Below, piece after piece: positions 1 to 6,884 of a stretch of 56,011 bases of DNA. A program made the position numbers and the translations under genes. How positions within the stretch are numbered: position 1 is the stretch's first letter; each line of letters starts with the position of its first letter. Source of the DNA: a virus; IMG/VR virus record IMGVR_UViG_3300021197_001910, positions 1 through 56,011 of that record; one strand, written 5' to 3'. Below the pieces are notes generated by a model, which was not told the DNA's origin, searched no databases, and was given only the letters and a program-made list of their open reading frames with translations.

Positions 1-521
1 GCGGCAGTAGTTGCGCGGTCTATCCCAGGCATTACCCGGAAGGTACCTTTGCGGGCGCGCACACACTCGGCGGCGATCTGGAACTTGTGCTCTACCTGTC
101 CAAAATAGTATCTGGTATCGTCATGAATGCGCACAATCTCATAGAAGAACTCTCCATACTGTACAAAGTCGCCCACCCGGACATAGAGATCTTGATCTTC
201 GGCAATTCGTCGCTCGCTAAAGTAGACCTTCAGCTTTGTTTGGTATTCATATCCAAAAGTTTTATTAGTTTGTTCATTTTCAACTTCAACAAATGCATAT
301 ACGCGGATGGGAGGCAAAGAAACTTTCTCTTTAGCCTCTCCATATACATCATTAAAACTAGATTCCTCAATGCTTATGGGATAATAAGCAATAGTCTGAC
401 CGAGCACACGTTCGGCTAGCTCGTCATTAATCTGTTTTACTAAGTCGCGTTCTTTTTTTCCGAAGAACATCGGCGCCGGGGGCGCCAATGGGCGAGTCCA
501 TTTATCCTTTGGGTCTGACAT
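1..521 (-). CDS. Virion/neck-like protein, paralog of the next gene upstream (3' end cut by window edge)
   Basis: The minus-strand frame is open from ATG at 521 down to base 1, about 173 codons with no stop, so the gene runs off the left edge. The translation matches the 171-aa protein at 534-1049 almost throughout. Both begin with M-(S/A)-DPKDKW, then share the FFGKKERDLVKQ motif, a GQ-x-IAYYPIS stretch, YGEA, the VYFSERRI block, DLYVRVGDF, and a RYYFGQVEHKFQIAAECVRAR stretch near the C-terminus. Since the paralog is 171 aa, only the last few codons are probably missing. The spacing pattern (an early 'ERDLV' helix, a 'YYPI' strand, then a 'VGDF-x-QYGE' strand) loosely recalls phage neck or head-tail connector proteins, which is a guess. 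What is certain is the tandem duplication. Confidence 0.85.
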   Translation of the reverse strand, partial: MSDPKDKWTRPLAPPAPMFFGKKERDLVKQINDELAERVLGQTIAYYPISIEESSFNDVYGEAKEKVSLPPIRVYAFVEVENEQTNKTFGYEYQTKLKVYFSERRIAEDQDLYVRVGDFVQYGEFFYEIVRIHDDTRYYFGQVEHKFQIAAECVRARKGTFRVMPGIDRATTA

Positions 522-533
522 TCATCTTATCCC

Positions 534-1049
534 CTATGATGGTCTCGTGGGAGACTGTTTTATCTTAAACACTCCCTCTCGGGCGCGTACGCACTCTGCC
601 GCAATCTGAAACTTATGCTCTACCTGTCCAAAGTAGTAACGAGTGTCGTCAAAAGTCTTGACTATCTCGTAATAAATCTCTCCGTATTGAATAAAATCTC
701 CCACACGGACATAGAGATCCTGATCTTCTGTAATACGTCTTTCACTAAAATATACTACTAAACTAGTTTGATAGTCATAGCCAAACTGTTCATTGGTCTG
801 GTTATTATCGACCTGTACATATGCATAGACGCGTACAGGTGGGAGTGAGACTTTTTCAATAGCCTCCCCGTAGGTCGTGTTGAAGTTGGTGTCTTCCATG
901 CTTATTGGATAATAAGCAATTGGCTGTCCGATAACCCGCTCAGACAACTCATCATTAACTTGTTTTACTAAGTCACGCTCTTTTTTTCCGAAGAACATCG
1001 GAGGCGGAGGCGCAGCCGGTTGGGTCCATTTGTCTTTTGGATCTGCCAT
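534..1049 (-). CDS. Virion/neck-like protein (171 aa), first copy of a tandem pair
   Basis: The protein is 171 aa with a proline-rich N-terminus, the FFGKKERDLVKQ motif near residue 20, GQPIAYYPIS near 42, and a C-terminal beta-rich half with VGDFIQYGE and RYYFGQVEHKF. ATG at 1049 is preceded by GGAGG with 6-nt spacing. It lies 12 bp upstream of a second gene with closely similar sequence (1-521), so the two are a tandem duplication that has diverged. The position downstream of the prohead protease and bS21 genes in the head operon suggests a virion role, such as a neck, head-completion or connector protein. No catalytic motif or membrane segment is visible. Function is inferred from context only. 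Confidence 0.8.
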   Translation of the reverse strand: MADPKDKWTQPAAPPPPMFFGKKERDLVKQVNDELSERVIGQPIAYYPISMEDTNFNTTYGEAIEKVSLPPVRVYAYVQVDNNQTNEQFGYDYQTSLVVYFSERRITEDQDLYVRVGDFIQYGEIYYEIVKTFDDTRYYFGQVEHKFQIAAECVRAREGVFKIKQSPTRPS

Positions 1050-1084
1050 CAGCTGCCTCCGCTATTCAGGGTGTATATATCCCC

Positions 1085-1492
1085 TTAGCCTACCCGAGCA
1101 GCTAACGAACCAGACCAGTTGGACCCTGAAGGAGATACAGCGATATTATCAATGGCTGTGGTCTCAATTCCTGTGAGTCCTGCCATGACTCCACAGTTGG
1201 TAGACCCGGAAAGCCAGATTTCGGTCACTTTTAGCTCCAGGCGCGGCGAGACGCTTGCTTGCGGGATTTCGATGAAAGCATTACCAGTGGTAACACCATC
1301 TTGGGAAAAACCTACCTTAAGATTGCCGGTGCCAGGATTGTTTGCTATAACTACCCAACGAGTTACGCGAGGGAATCTTACTACTGCGCCCCCATCTGCC
1401 TTGGCATTAACAGCTCCCTGAGCATAGGGAACTCCTGATACTTCGTAGGATGCTCCGTTGCCCAATCCTGGTTTATAGTTATAACTTGCCAT
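1085..1492 (-). CDS. Small beta-rich protein, probable virion component (135 aa)
   Basis: The predicted protein is rich in Gly, Ser, Val and Thr, with alternating hydrophobic residues typical of beta strands, for example the RWVVIANN and LKVGFSQDG segments. It has no Cys pairs, coiled coil or membrane segment. It lies in the head gene cluster between bS21 and the tandem 171-aa pair, all on one strand. An SD-like GGAG sits about 8 nt before the ATG at 1492. A decoration, fibre or connector beta-sandwich would fit the composition and position, but I do not recognise the family. Confidence 0.75.
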   Translation of the reverse strand: MASYNYKPGLGNGASYEVSGVPYAQGAVNAKADGGAVVRFPRVTRWVVIANNPGTGNLKVGFSQDGVTTGNAFIEIPQASVSPRLELKVTEIWLSGSTNCGVMAGLTGIETTAIDNIAVSPSGSNWSGSLAARVG

Positions 1493-1503
1493 TTTCTATC
1501 TCC

Positions 1504-1531
1504 GTCTAGTAAATAGACGCCACGAAGGCGT
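1504..1531 (-). promoter_or_regulatory. Two overlapping small hairpins between bS21 and the next gene
   Basis: Just after the bS21 stop codon the minus-strand RNA can form a 5-bp stem (1527-1531 with 1517-1521, loop of 5) and a second 5-bp stem (1514-1518 with 1504-1508). The stems share two bases, so only one may form at a time. They lie immediately 5' of the SD of the 135-aa gene. There is no U-run on the minus strand, so this is not a standard terminator for these genes. On the plus strand the first stem is followed by TTTAT, which could act as a weak terminator for antisense transcription. A role in translation control or RNA processing is inference. Confidence 0.3.
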
Positions 1532-1532
1532 T

Positions 1533-1754
1533 TTATCTAAACAATTTTTGTTGTTTCTTTCTTTCTAGTTTTCGACGCTCTCGTCGGGCAGCCTCAGACT
1601 TAAGTTTTTTGCTTATTGAAGGCTTAATGTAATGATCTGTTTTGGCACGATAAAGTTTTACAATGCCTTCTTTCTTACACTTACGATTAAAGCGGCGGAT
1701 TAATCTCTCAGATGTCTCTCCGCGTCGTAGATCTACTTTCACATTTACTGGCAC
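1533..1754 (-). CDS. rpsU: Ribosomal protein bS21 homolog (73 aa)
   Basis: The 73-aa protein begins MPVNVKV and has the bS21 layout: a short beta start, then a helix with the LIRRFNRKCKKEGIV motif matching the bacterial (A/L)-L-R-R-F-K-R-x-C-x-K-x-G signature. An aromatic (HYIKPS) stretch and a long basic C-terminal helix full of Lys and Arg follow. Bacterial bS21 is about 70 aa and sits near the anti-Shine-Dalgarno end of 16S rRNA, where it helps translation initiation. Phage-encoded bS21 is known from some aquatic phages. A virion-borne or late-expressed bS21 could swap into host ribosomes and favour phage mRNAs; that role is inferred. The gene sits between head genes, 3 bp after the 149-aa core-protein candidate, so it is probably expressed late. 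Confidence 0.9.
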   Translation of the reverse strand: MPVNVKVDLRRGETSERLIRRFNRKCKKEGIVKLYRAKTDHYIKPSISKKLKSEAARRERRKLERKKQQKLFR

Positions 1755-1757
1755 AAC

Positions 1758-2207
1758 TTACCTACTTTCTTTCTTTACATCGCTCATGTGAGCATTCCAG
1801 TTTCTTCCAACACTTCCAAATAGATTTCCTATATCGACGCCGGCATCATTTGGAGCATGTCCTGCTAGGGGGCTAGCGGATTGTGCCGGGCTTGCCTGTG
1901 CTGGGGCTGGGGTGGTACCTTCGAAGAGATTAACACCATTGTAAGACTCTCCACCAATGGCGGACATAAGTTTTGTTCGGTGCTCCTGAATCTTGGAGGT
2001 CTGCTGATCACTGAACGCATTCTTCTTCATACGTTCTATTTGAGGGTCCGGTGTTTCCACCCTCTGTTCTACTATGGGTTGAGCAGTCGACATCCCTCTT
2101 ACAACCTCAGCAATGATACCGGAGATCATGCCGTCCTCCATAAGGGACTCTTTGATGCACTCATGGACGAGTGGCTTGATTAGTTTCTTAAATTCTGACT
2201 TCTTCAT
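1758..2207 (-). CDS. Probable head core/scaffold-type protein with basic amphipathic leader (149 aa)
   Basis: The protein starts MKKSEFKKLIKPLVHECIKE, a Lys-rich amphipathic helix, followed by an acidic ILE/VAL helix and a Pro/Ala/Gln-rich, probably disordered, middle and C-terminal part. The gene directly follows the gp21-type prohead protease and overlaps it by 4 nt (ATGA). In T4 the protease is next to the scaffold (gp22) and acts on core proteins at (L/I)-x-E sites; here I-K-E occurs at residues 18-20. This makes a small core or scaffold protein plausible. It is shorter than T4 gp22 (269 aa), and I see no decisive homology, so the role is inferred from order and composition. Confidence 0.75.
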   Translation of the reverse strand: MKKSEFKKLIKPLVHECIKESLMEDGMISGIIAEVVRGMSTAQPIVEQRVETPDPQIERMKKNAFSDQQTSKIQEHRTKLMSAIGGESYNGVNLFEGTTPAPAQASPAQSASPLAGHAPNDAGVDIGNLFGSVGRNWNAHMSDVKKESR

Positions 2208-2809
2208 TTCTCACCGACGATCTCGTTCATTAACGTAATGATCTTATTGTTCTTCTCGACTTGTTCGTTTACTAGCTTGCTTTCCGACAGCGACATAAAG
2301 GCGCCTGGAGTGGAAGGCTCTGACACAATATCAAAACAGATAAGCTGGAAGTCGTCTTCCACAATAGTCTGTCCCTGGCGTTCTGTGACCGAACCCATCC
2401 CGCGAGAAGAGATACCGATCTTAACGCCCGCATCCACCAGCGAACGGAGGATCTGTCCCGATGGGGTGTCGAGTACTTTGCACTTGCCCATAACTGTTAG
2501 ACCATCCATCCAGATGTCTATCACCATATGCGAGACATTAACAAGATTAATGATCGAAGAGTCGGGATGGTCCAATTCCCCCAAGGCGCGGCGGTCATCT
2601 ACAACGTTTTTATACCGATCGACTTCTCTCTTGAGGACACCCTCCGGGTACAGACGATTATTGCCGTTGGGGGTGTTGCACTTTTGCATCGGGCCAGTGA
2701 TAAACATAGCGTTATCTTCGCGGACTGCTCTCTTCTCAGCTTCCGTCAGTAAATCCTGACAGACGCCGCCTTCGCATAGTTCATAAAATTCTCGGAGAAG
2801 TTGTGCCAT
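2204..2809 (-). CDS. gp21: Prohead core protease, gp21 type (201 aa)
   Basis: This is the maturation protease that degrades the scaffold and trims capsid proteins inside the prohead. The T4 gp21 family signature is present: NGNNRLYPEGVL near residue 48, GELDHP with the likely catalytic His81, and GISSRGMGS with the likely nucleophile Ser134 or Ser135. A final ICFDIVSEPSTPGA strand follows, as in herpesvirus-type/S77 proteases. The length of about 200 aa is normal. It lies in the head operon downstream of the portal and next to a probable core protein, as expected. A TATAAATA late-promoter-like sequence ends 19 bp before the start codon. The SD is weak (AAGGA 13 nt upstream). Confidence 0.92.
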   Translation of the reverse strand: MAQLLREFYELCEGGVCQDLLTEAEKRAVREDNAMFITGPMQKCNTPNGNNRLYPEGVLKREVDRYKNVVDDRRALGELDHPDSSIINLVNVSHMVIDIWMDGLTVMGKCKVLDTPSGQILRSLVDAGVKIGISSRGMGSVTERQGQTIVEDDFQLICFDIVSEPSTPGAFMSLSESKLVNEQVEKNNKIITLMNEIVGEK

Positions 2810-2826
2810 TGTTTAATTAATATCCT

Positions 2827-3192
2827 TTATTTATAAGCGCCTGCTGCAGCTAAAGCTTTAGCAATATATCTTAAATCACCGTCGTCATACTCCCCATAGA
2901 TCTTGGTATGGAGGTTGTCGAATTCCTTCTCGAGTTTCTCCCAGCCGGCGAGGTCCTCACCGTCGAGGGCGTTATCCCCAAAGTCCGGCTGATCGTGGTT
3001 GAGGGAACCAGATTTGGTAACCACTGCGTGTCCGATTCCGTCGTAGGAGAGCGGCGCTGTGTATTCATGAATCTCCAGCGCTTTCTGGAGCAGCGCGCGC
3101 ATGGCGGCTTGGGTGGCCTCTTCGCCACGATTCACTGTCTCGTTCAAGAAGTATCGTGGATCTATTCGTTTTGTATTCTTTCTGCGCGACAT
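2827..3192 (-). CDS. Hypothetical head-cluster protein (121 aa)
   Basis: The protein starts with a basic segment (MSRRKNTK) followed by RIDPRYFLNET, then an Ala-rich helix and an acidic, Asp/Glu-rich middle with a C-terminal Ala/Leu helix. No Cys pairs, membrane segment or catalytic motif are visible. It lies between the hairpin/micro-ORF region and the gp21 protease, in the interval where T4 carries the small prohead core genes 67 and 68. A core or assembly role is therefore possible but rests on position alone. Confidence 0.75.
   Translation of the reverse strand: MSRRKNTKRIDPRYFLNETVNRGEEATQAAMRALLQKALEIHEYTAPLSYDGIGHAVVTKSGSLNHDQPDFGDNALDGEDLAGWEKLEKEFDNLHTKIYGEYDDGDLRYIAKALAAAGAYK
2828..2835 (-). 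promoter_or_regulatory. T4-type late promoter candidate (TATAAATA) upstream of gp21
   Basis: The minus strand reads TATAAATA, identical to the T4 late -10 element recognised by the gp55 sigma factor. It overlaps the stop codon of the 121-aa gene and lies about 19 bp upstream of the gp21 start codon, leaving room for a transcript starting around 2820-2822. The window also encodes a gp55-type sigma factor (50065-50757), so a promoter of this class is expected. It is a single AT-rich 8-mer and partly coding, so a chance match is possible. Confidence 0.4.
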
Positions 3193-3224
3193 TGTTTTAA
3201 TTCCCTTGAAGTTTAAAGTTTAAC

Positions 3225-3244
3225 GTGGGGGCTTTCACCCCCAC
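3225..3244 (-). terminator. Strong GC hairpin downstream of the micro-ORF (possible terminator or processing site)
   Basis: A perfect 7-bp stem (3238-3244 pairing with 3225-3231) with a 6-nt loop stands in an otherwise AT-rich gap between the 105-aa membrane gene and the 121-aa gene. On the minus strand it is followed by GTTAAACTTTAAAC rather than a clean U-tract, so intrinsic termination would be weak. It could instead be an RNA processing or stability element, or a partial attenuator separating portal-side genes from protease-side genes. Confidence 0.45.
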
Positions 3245-3250
3245 ATAAAT

Positions 3251-3301
3251 TCAGCTACCGGAGCAGCATCGTCGGACAGGCTGGATTAACCATTTTTTCA
3301 T
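3251..3301 (-). CDS. Candidate 16-aa micro-ORF with perfect Shine-Dalgarno
   Basis: ATG at 3301 overlaps the stop of the preceding gene as ATGA and opens a frame of 16 codons ending with TGA at 3251: MKKWLIQPVRRCCSGS. Upstream lies AAGGAGGTGA, a 10-base perfect complement of the 16S rRNA 3' end, at good spacing. That SD is the best in the window, much stronger than most genes here have. The SD is also the coding end (Lys-Gly-Gly-Glu) of the 105-aa gene. The product would be basic with a Cys pair. It may be a real micropeptide, or the SD may serve to couple or stall translation before the hairpin at 3225-3244. Confidence 0.5.
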   Translation of the reverse strand: MKKWLIQPVRRCCSGS

Positions 3302-3615
3302 GATTCACCTCCTTTGTGGATCACACGGATCCCATAATCATCCACTAACATACTAAGAAAGTAGGATGTTCCAGCGCCAATACACCCATATAGAAATGCA
3401 TCTACGAGCGTATAGTCAAAGTTAAATAGTTCTGTATAGGGACTTATGCCCCATAGAAACACTCCAACCCAAAATCCCATACACAAATGGCAATGGAATA
3501 AGCGGCCGAAGCCACCCATTGATTTGCAGGCTGGTCGGATCTTATTAAAGATGTGTCCGTGTATAATAATAAAGGTCATGCCATAAGCGGCAAGCACAAA
3601 ATGTAATAGTTCCAT
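3298..3615 (-). CDS. Small membrane protein, DUF1360-like (105 aa)
   Basis: Hydrophobic segments near residues 3-20, 45-58 and 74-90 suggest two or three membrane passes. The central HCHLCMGFWVG motif (His41, Cys42, His43, Cys45) resembles the C-x2-C-x-G-F-W-x-G motif of small DUF1360-type membrane proteins. Its function is unknown. It lies in the head cluster between the 170-aa gene and the micro-ORF. Its last codons encode a very strong SD for that micro-ORF. Confidence 0.75.
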   Translation of the reverse strand: MELLHFVLAAYGMTFIIIHGHIFNKIRPACKSMGGFGRLFHCHLCMGFWVGVFLWGISPYTELFNFDYTLVDAFLYGCIGAGTSYFLSMLVDDYGIRVIHKGGES

Positions 3616-3618
3616 ATT

Positions 3619-4131
3619 CTAGTAACGATTGCGGAGCGGATAGTAGTAGTAACCCGGTCGCATCGAGCCTTTCTGTGCATTTTGTGGCACTTCACCGTAC
3701 TCTGTTGAATCCCGATCGGAAGGATGCACAAACATGTCTTCTAGATTCTTCTCGTACTGGTCGGCAATCTGCTCGTGCTCTGCCTCAGTTTGAATGAACT
3801 CGGCAATCACATAGGTGGCTGCTTGCAGCGAGTTTACTTGATCATTCTCGAAGACCTTGCCTTCTAGAGAGCGAAATACATTGCCTCCCTGAATAGTAGC
3901 GCGATCGATGATTCCTTTATCAGACAGAAGTTCCAGCAAGCGATTCTGGAATTCATAAACATCCTCTGTGGATGTCGTCTTAGGAAACGTGGTAATCTTC
4001 ATGGAAGAAGGAACAACAGCGATGTCAATCTTCTGGTGATCCATGATCAGCAGCGACCCATCGAGCCCTCGTCGTGCCTTAAGTTCTACGGTTGCCTGGA
4101 CTGCAGGCTCGCCAATCTGAATCTTAATCAT
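3619..4131 (-). CDS. Hypothetical conserved-looking head-cluster protein (170 aa)
   Basis: The N-terminal half is beta-rich (MIKIQIGEPAVQATVELKAR). A helical, acidic middle and a Tyr-rich C-terminus ending YYYYPLRNRY follow. The gene overlaps the 268-aa gene by 8 bp, so the two are probably translated together, and both follow the portal gene. No known motif is visible. A capsid assembly or portal-associated role is suggested by position only. Confidence 0.75.
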   Translation of the reverse strand: MIKIQIGEPAVQATVELKARRGLDGSLLIMDHQKIDIAVVPSSMKITTFPKTTSTEDVYEFQNRLLELLSDKGIIDRATIQGGNVFRSLEGKVFENDQVNSLQAATYVIAEFIQTEAEHEQIADQYEKNLEDMFVHPSDRDSTEYGEVPQNAQKGSMRPGYYYYPLRNRY

Positions 4132-4930
4132 GTGCTGAAAGCTCCTTAACTAATTCTTGTGTCTTGAGGATCTTGTTGAGATCTCTGTCGGTAAAGTCCC
4201 TCTTTCGGAACTCTTCAAGATATTCATTTACGTTGTTCAGTTTCTGAACAATCAGTGTTTCTTCTGTAGACTTCTTGGCGTCTGCTACCAGGGACTTCAG
4301 TCGGGTGAGTTCCTCATTAAGATAGACGCGCAACTCAAACCCCTCATCAGCAAAGCTGGTGATGTATCGATTCAGAAGATCTTTCTGCTCCTGTAGTAAA
4401 TCGGTGTACTTGCTGTTAAACTTCTTAATGAACGAGTGATATGTAATATTATCAATGGTTTTGAGATTTTCATTTAACTCATCGGTAGCTGTCATCTTCT
4501 CAATAATCTGTTGTTCAAAGAGCACCTTTGTCTTAACGGGCATCTTTGTGTTGAAGATCGCATTAACTGAAGCTAGGGATTTAAAGTTAGGCACAAAGTT
4601 AGACCAAACATGTTTTCCGAGATTCTTGTTGATTGTAGCAATGATTCGGGACTGGGCGTCAAAAACTGCCTTCTCATCGAGCTTGGAGTAAGCAAACTTA
4701 GTTTCCTGAAGCATACGCTCTGCAAGGTTCTCGGGGACATTCTGCGACTCAAGCAACACCTTATAAAGATTCAACTCTGCTGTGAGTGGAGAGTCCGGGG
4801 TGAAATGTTCTTTCACAATTGAGATCACTAAAGCCTTTTGCTCTGTTTCCTTCTCTACGATAGCCTTTGTCAGCTCTCGTGAGAGGGTTTCATAAATAAA
4901 GGCGGTGTTTCTTTTCTTATTATGTTTCAT
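4124..4930 (-). CDS. Hypothetical helical protein after the portal (268 aa)
   Basis: The protein is almost entirely helical, with many Lys, Glu and Leu and coiled-coil-like stretches near residues 140-170 and 195-265. It starts with a basic MKHNKKRNTAFIYETL segment. The gene overlaps the portal gene by 11 bp and the 170-aa gene by 8 bp. T4 has prohead core genes 67 and 68 after the portal gene, so a scaffold or core role would suit a highly charged helical protein here. I see no sequence proof. Confidence 0.78.
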   Translation of the reverse strand: MKHNKKRNTAFIYETLSRELTKAIVEKETEQKALVISIVKEHFTPDSPLTAELNLYKVLLESQNVPENLAERMLQETKFAYSKLDEKAVFDAQSRIIATINKNLGKHVWSNFVPNFKSLASVNAIFNTKMPVKTKVLFEQQIIEKMTATDELNENLKTIDNITYHSFIKKFNSKYTDLLQEQKDLLNRYITSFADEGFELRVYLNEELTRLKSLVADAKKSTEETLIVQKLNNVNEYLEEFRKRDFTDRDLNKILKTQELVKELSAHD

Positions 4931-6881
4931 CTTTCTTTACCTCTTTGCGCTCCATCGCTTCTACCAAACGTCTGACTTTAGAAGTGTTCTCGAACAAAAC
5001 CGACTCGTCATTAGTATAAGTAGGTCGGTTTGCTTCCTCTAGACCAATGTTACCGCGAAGAGAGGCGAGTGTCACCTTGCCGGGATGCTTGGTTCGCTCG
5101 GTGGTTCCCATCTCAGGTCCCTTAATCATTCTCCTCATCTCCCGGCGCATTGGGCCGGCCGAGTGTTGAGCAGCCGAACCTTCCCTCCCATCGGATTCAA
5201 CGGCCACATAGGCGGCGCCCTGATGTCTTGTTGGATTATCCTCTCGACGTCCTGGTGTAGCCAGAAGCGCTGTGTCATCGACTGGTGCTTCCTCTCCGCC
5301 TGGTTCTCCCCCGAGTCCCAGGTCGCCACCGAGTCCCGGGTCGCCACCGAGATCATCTAGCCCGCCCATGTCGCCGCCTAGGTCACCTAAGCCTTCGCCG
5401 CCGGCATCAGCCATAGCGCCTTGTTCTGCCAAGGATTCTAGGTCCTGCTGATACTTACGATCGTAGAATGTCTCACGCTGGTTGCGCAAGAACTCTGTGT
5501 CCGACATTCCGAGAATATTGCGAGCAACCCAACGTTTGCTATACACTCCTTCGGGGACGCCTGCTGCAGTATCGAACTTGGTCTTCATGTACTCAAGTTG
5601 TTGCAGCTCCGCGAGGCGAGAAGGATTGTTGAGAGTGATTTTAAAAGAGAGAAGATCCTGTCCGCGGTAGCCTAGAGTATAAAGATGAACAATGGCCATC
5701 TTCTCAAGCTCTGCGATAATGGATCGCTGGAGTCGGTGAATGGTTCGCGCAAAACGAATATCCTTCTGAGCCAAGGTTGTCTTGTCTTCGTTACCGCCCT
5801 CTAGATTTGTCAGGTATGCCTGCGGGATCTTGATTGCGGCGAAGAGTTTGTCTCGCAGGTATTTAACATCTTCAATGTCGTTAAGACTAGCTGCACCCGG
5901 GAGAGACTGGATATCTGATCCTACTCCTCCGCGCATTGGAATGAAGTAGTCCTCTTCTAGAGAGAGTGGATTATAACGAAGGTCGACTCGACCTGTATTA
6001 GCATCAACCAGAGAGTTTCGTTTCATCTCTGTCTTGACCTTCTCCATATACTGCGGGACGTCCTGAGGCGGAATATTGCCGACGTCAATCTTAAACATGC
6101 GTCGCTCAGGAGCGCGGACGACACGATAAGCAATCATAGCGTCCTCAAGCAACACAAGCTGGCGCCAAATACGGCGGGCTGGGTCTAAGACCGATGTTCC
6201 GTAAGGGCTGTACTTGTCGTTTCCGAGAATGCGGAAGTGAGCAACCTGCCAGTTCTCAAAAGTCATTCCGGCGCCGTTCCACTGATACTGAACATAGTTC
6301 GGGTTGGAAGCGTCCTGTCCTTCAAGGCGCTCGACCTCGTTGTTGGGCATTCCAATTACCGAGGTGATTCCCAGCTTCTCATCAATATCCAAGTACAAGA
6401 AGAAGTCTCCGTACTTGCACATGGACCGTGCCCAACCAAAGCAGTTGAACTCAATGTTAAGTGCGTCGTAGAACAAGGACTCAAGGATAGTTTTGATCTC
6501 GTGGTTCAGGCAGTCAATATTAAGGAGACGATCAAACTCATTGGAAGTCGTCATCTCGTCAGCATAGATATCAAGTGCCGAGGCAATCTCTGGCATATAC
6601 TCCATCTGCTCAAAATCTACATAACGTTCGGCGCGGCCTTGGTTGCGGAAGGCAGCCGAGGTCATCATATTATAGTTCTGAGAGTATTGGCTATCGGAGC
6701 GCTTGAACTCTTGTCCGCTCATTGAACGGAATCGGAAGCGATATTTGTCTAGGTTGTTGCGTCGGTCTTGACGCGCTACCTGTGTGCGGTAGTTAACAAT
6801 CGGTCCCGACAGGAGGCGTGTAAGCCTCTTAAATAATGGGGATGCCGGATTTCTTGTGTTGTTGTCGTTGTTTCGTGCCAT
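4920..6881 (-). CDS. gp20: Portal vertex protein, gp20 type (653 aa)
   Basis: This is the dodecameric portal at the unique capsid vertex, through which the terminase pumps DNA. Features of the T4 gp20 family are present: the MPEIASALDIYADEMTTSNE segment near residue 94, the VAHFRILGN stretch, the YRVVRAPERRMFKIDVGNIP block, and KIPQAYLTNLEGG in the crown-side helical region. It follows the large terminase gene, as in T4. The protein is longer than T4 gp20 (524 aa). The extra length is mainly a C-terminal low-complexity Gly/Asp/Leu segment (about residues 489-534), encoded by imperfect DNA repeats, plus a basic tail. Confidence 0.93.
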   Translation of the reverse strand: MARNNDNNTRNPASPLFKRLTRLLSGPIVNYRTQVARQDRRNNLDKYRFRFRSMSGQEFKRSDSQYSQNYNMMTSAAFRNQGRAERYVDFEQMEYMPEIASALDIYADEMTTSNEFDRLLNIDCLNHEIKTILESLFYDALNIEFNCFGWARSMCKYGDFFLYLDIDEKLGITSVIGMPNNEVERLEGQDASNPNYVQYQWNGAGMTFENWQVAHFRILGNDKYSPYGTSVLDPARRIWRQLVLLEDAMIAYRVVRAPERRMFKIDVGNIPPQDVPQYMEKVKTEMKRNSLVDANTGRVDLRYNPLSLEEDYFIPMRGGVGSDIQSLPGAASLNDIEDVKYLRDKLFAAIKIPQAYLTNLEGGNEDKTTLAQKDIRFARTIHRLQRSIIAELEKMAIVHLYTLGYRGQDLLSFKITLNNPSRLAELQQLEYMKTKFDTAAGVPEGVYSKRWVARNILGMSDTEFLRNQRETFYDRKYQQDLESLAEQGAMADAGGEGLGDLGGDMGGLDDLGGDPGLGGDLGLGGEPGGEEAPVDDTALLATPGRREDNPTRHQGAAYVAVESDGREGSAAQHSAGPMRREMRRMIKGPEMGTTERTKHPGKVTLASLRGNIGLEEANRPTYTNDESVLFENTSKVRRLVEAMERKEVKKDET

Positions 6882-6884
6882 CTC

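Noticed and set aside
87-419. Plus-strand open frame of 110 aa at the left end
   Set aside because: It lies opposite a minus-strand coding region whose translation is closely similar to its neighbour (534-1049). The paralogy shows which strand is coding.
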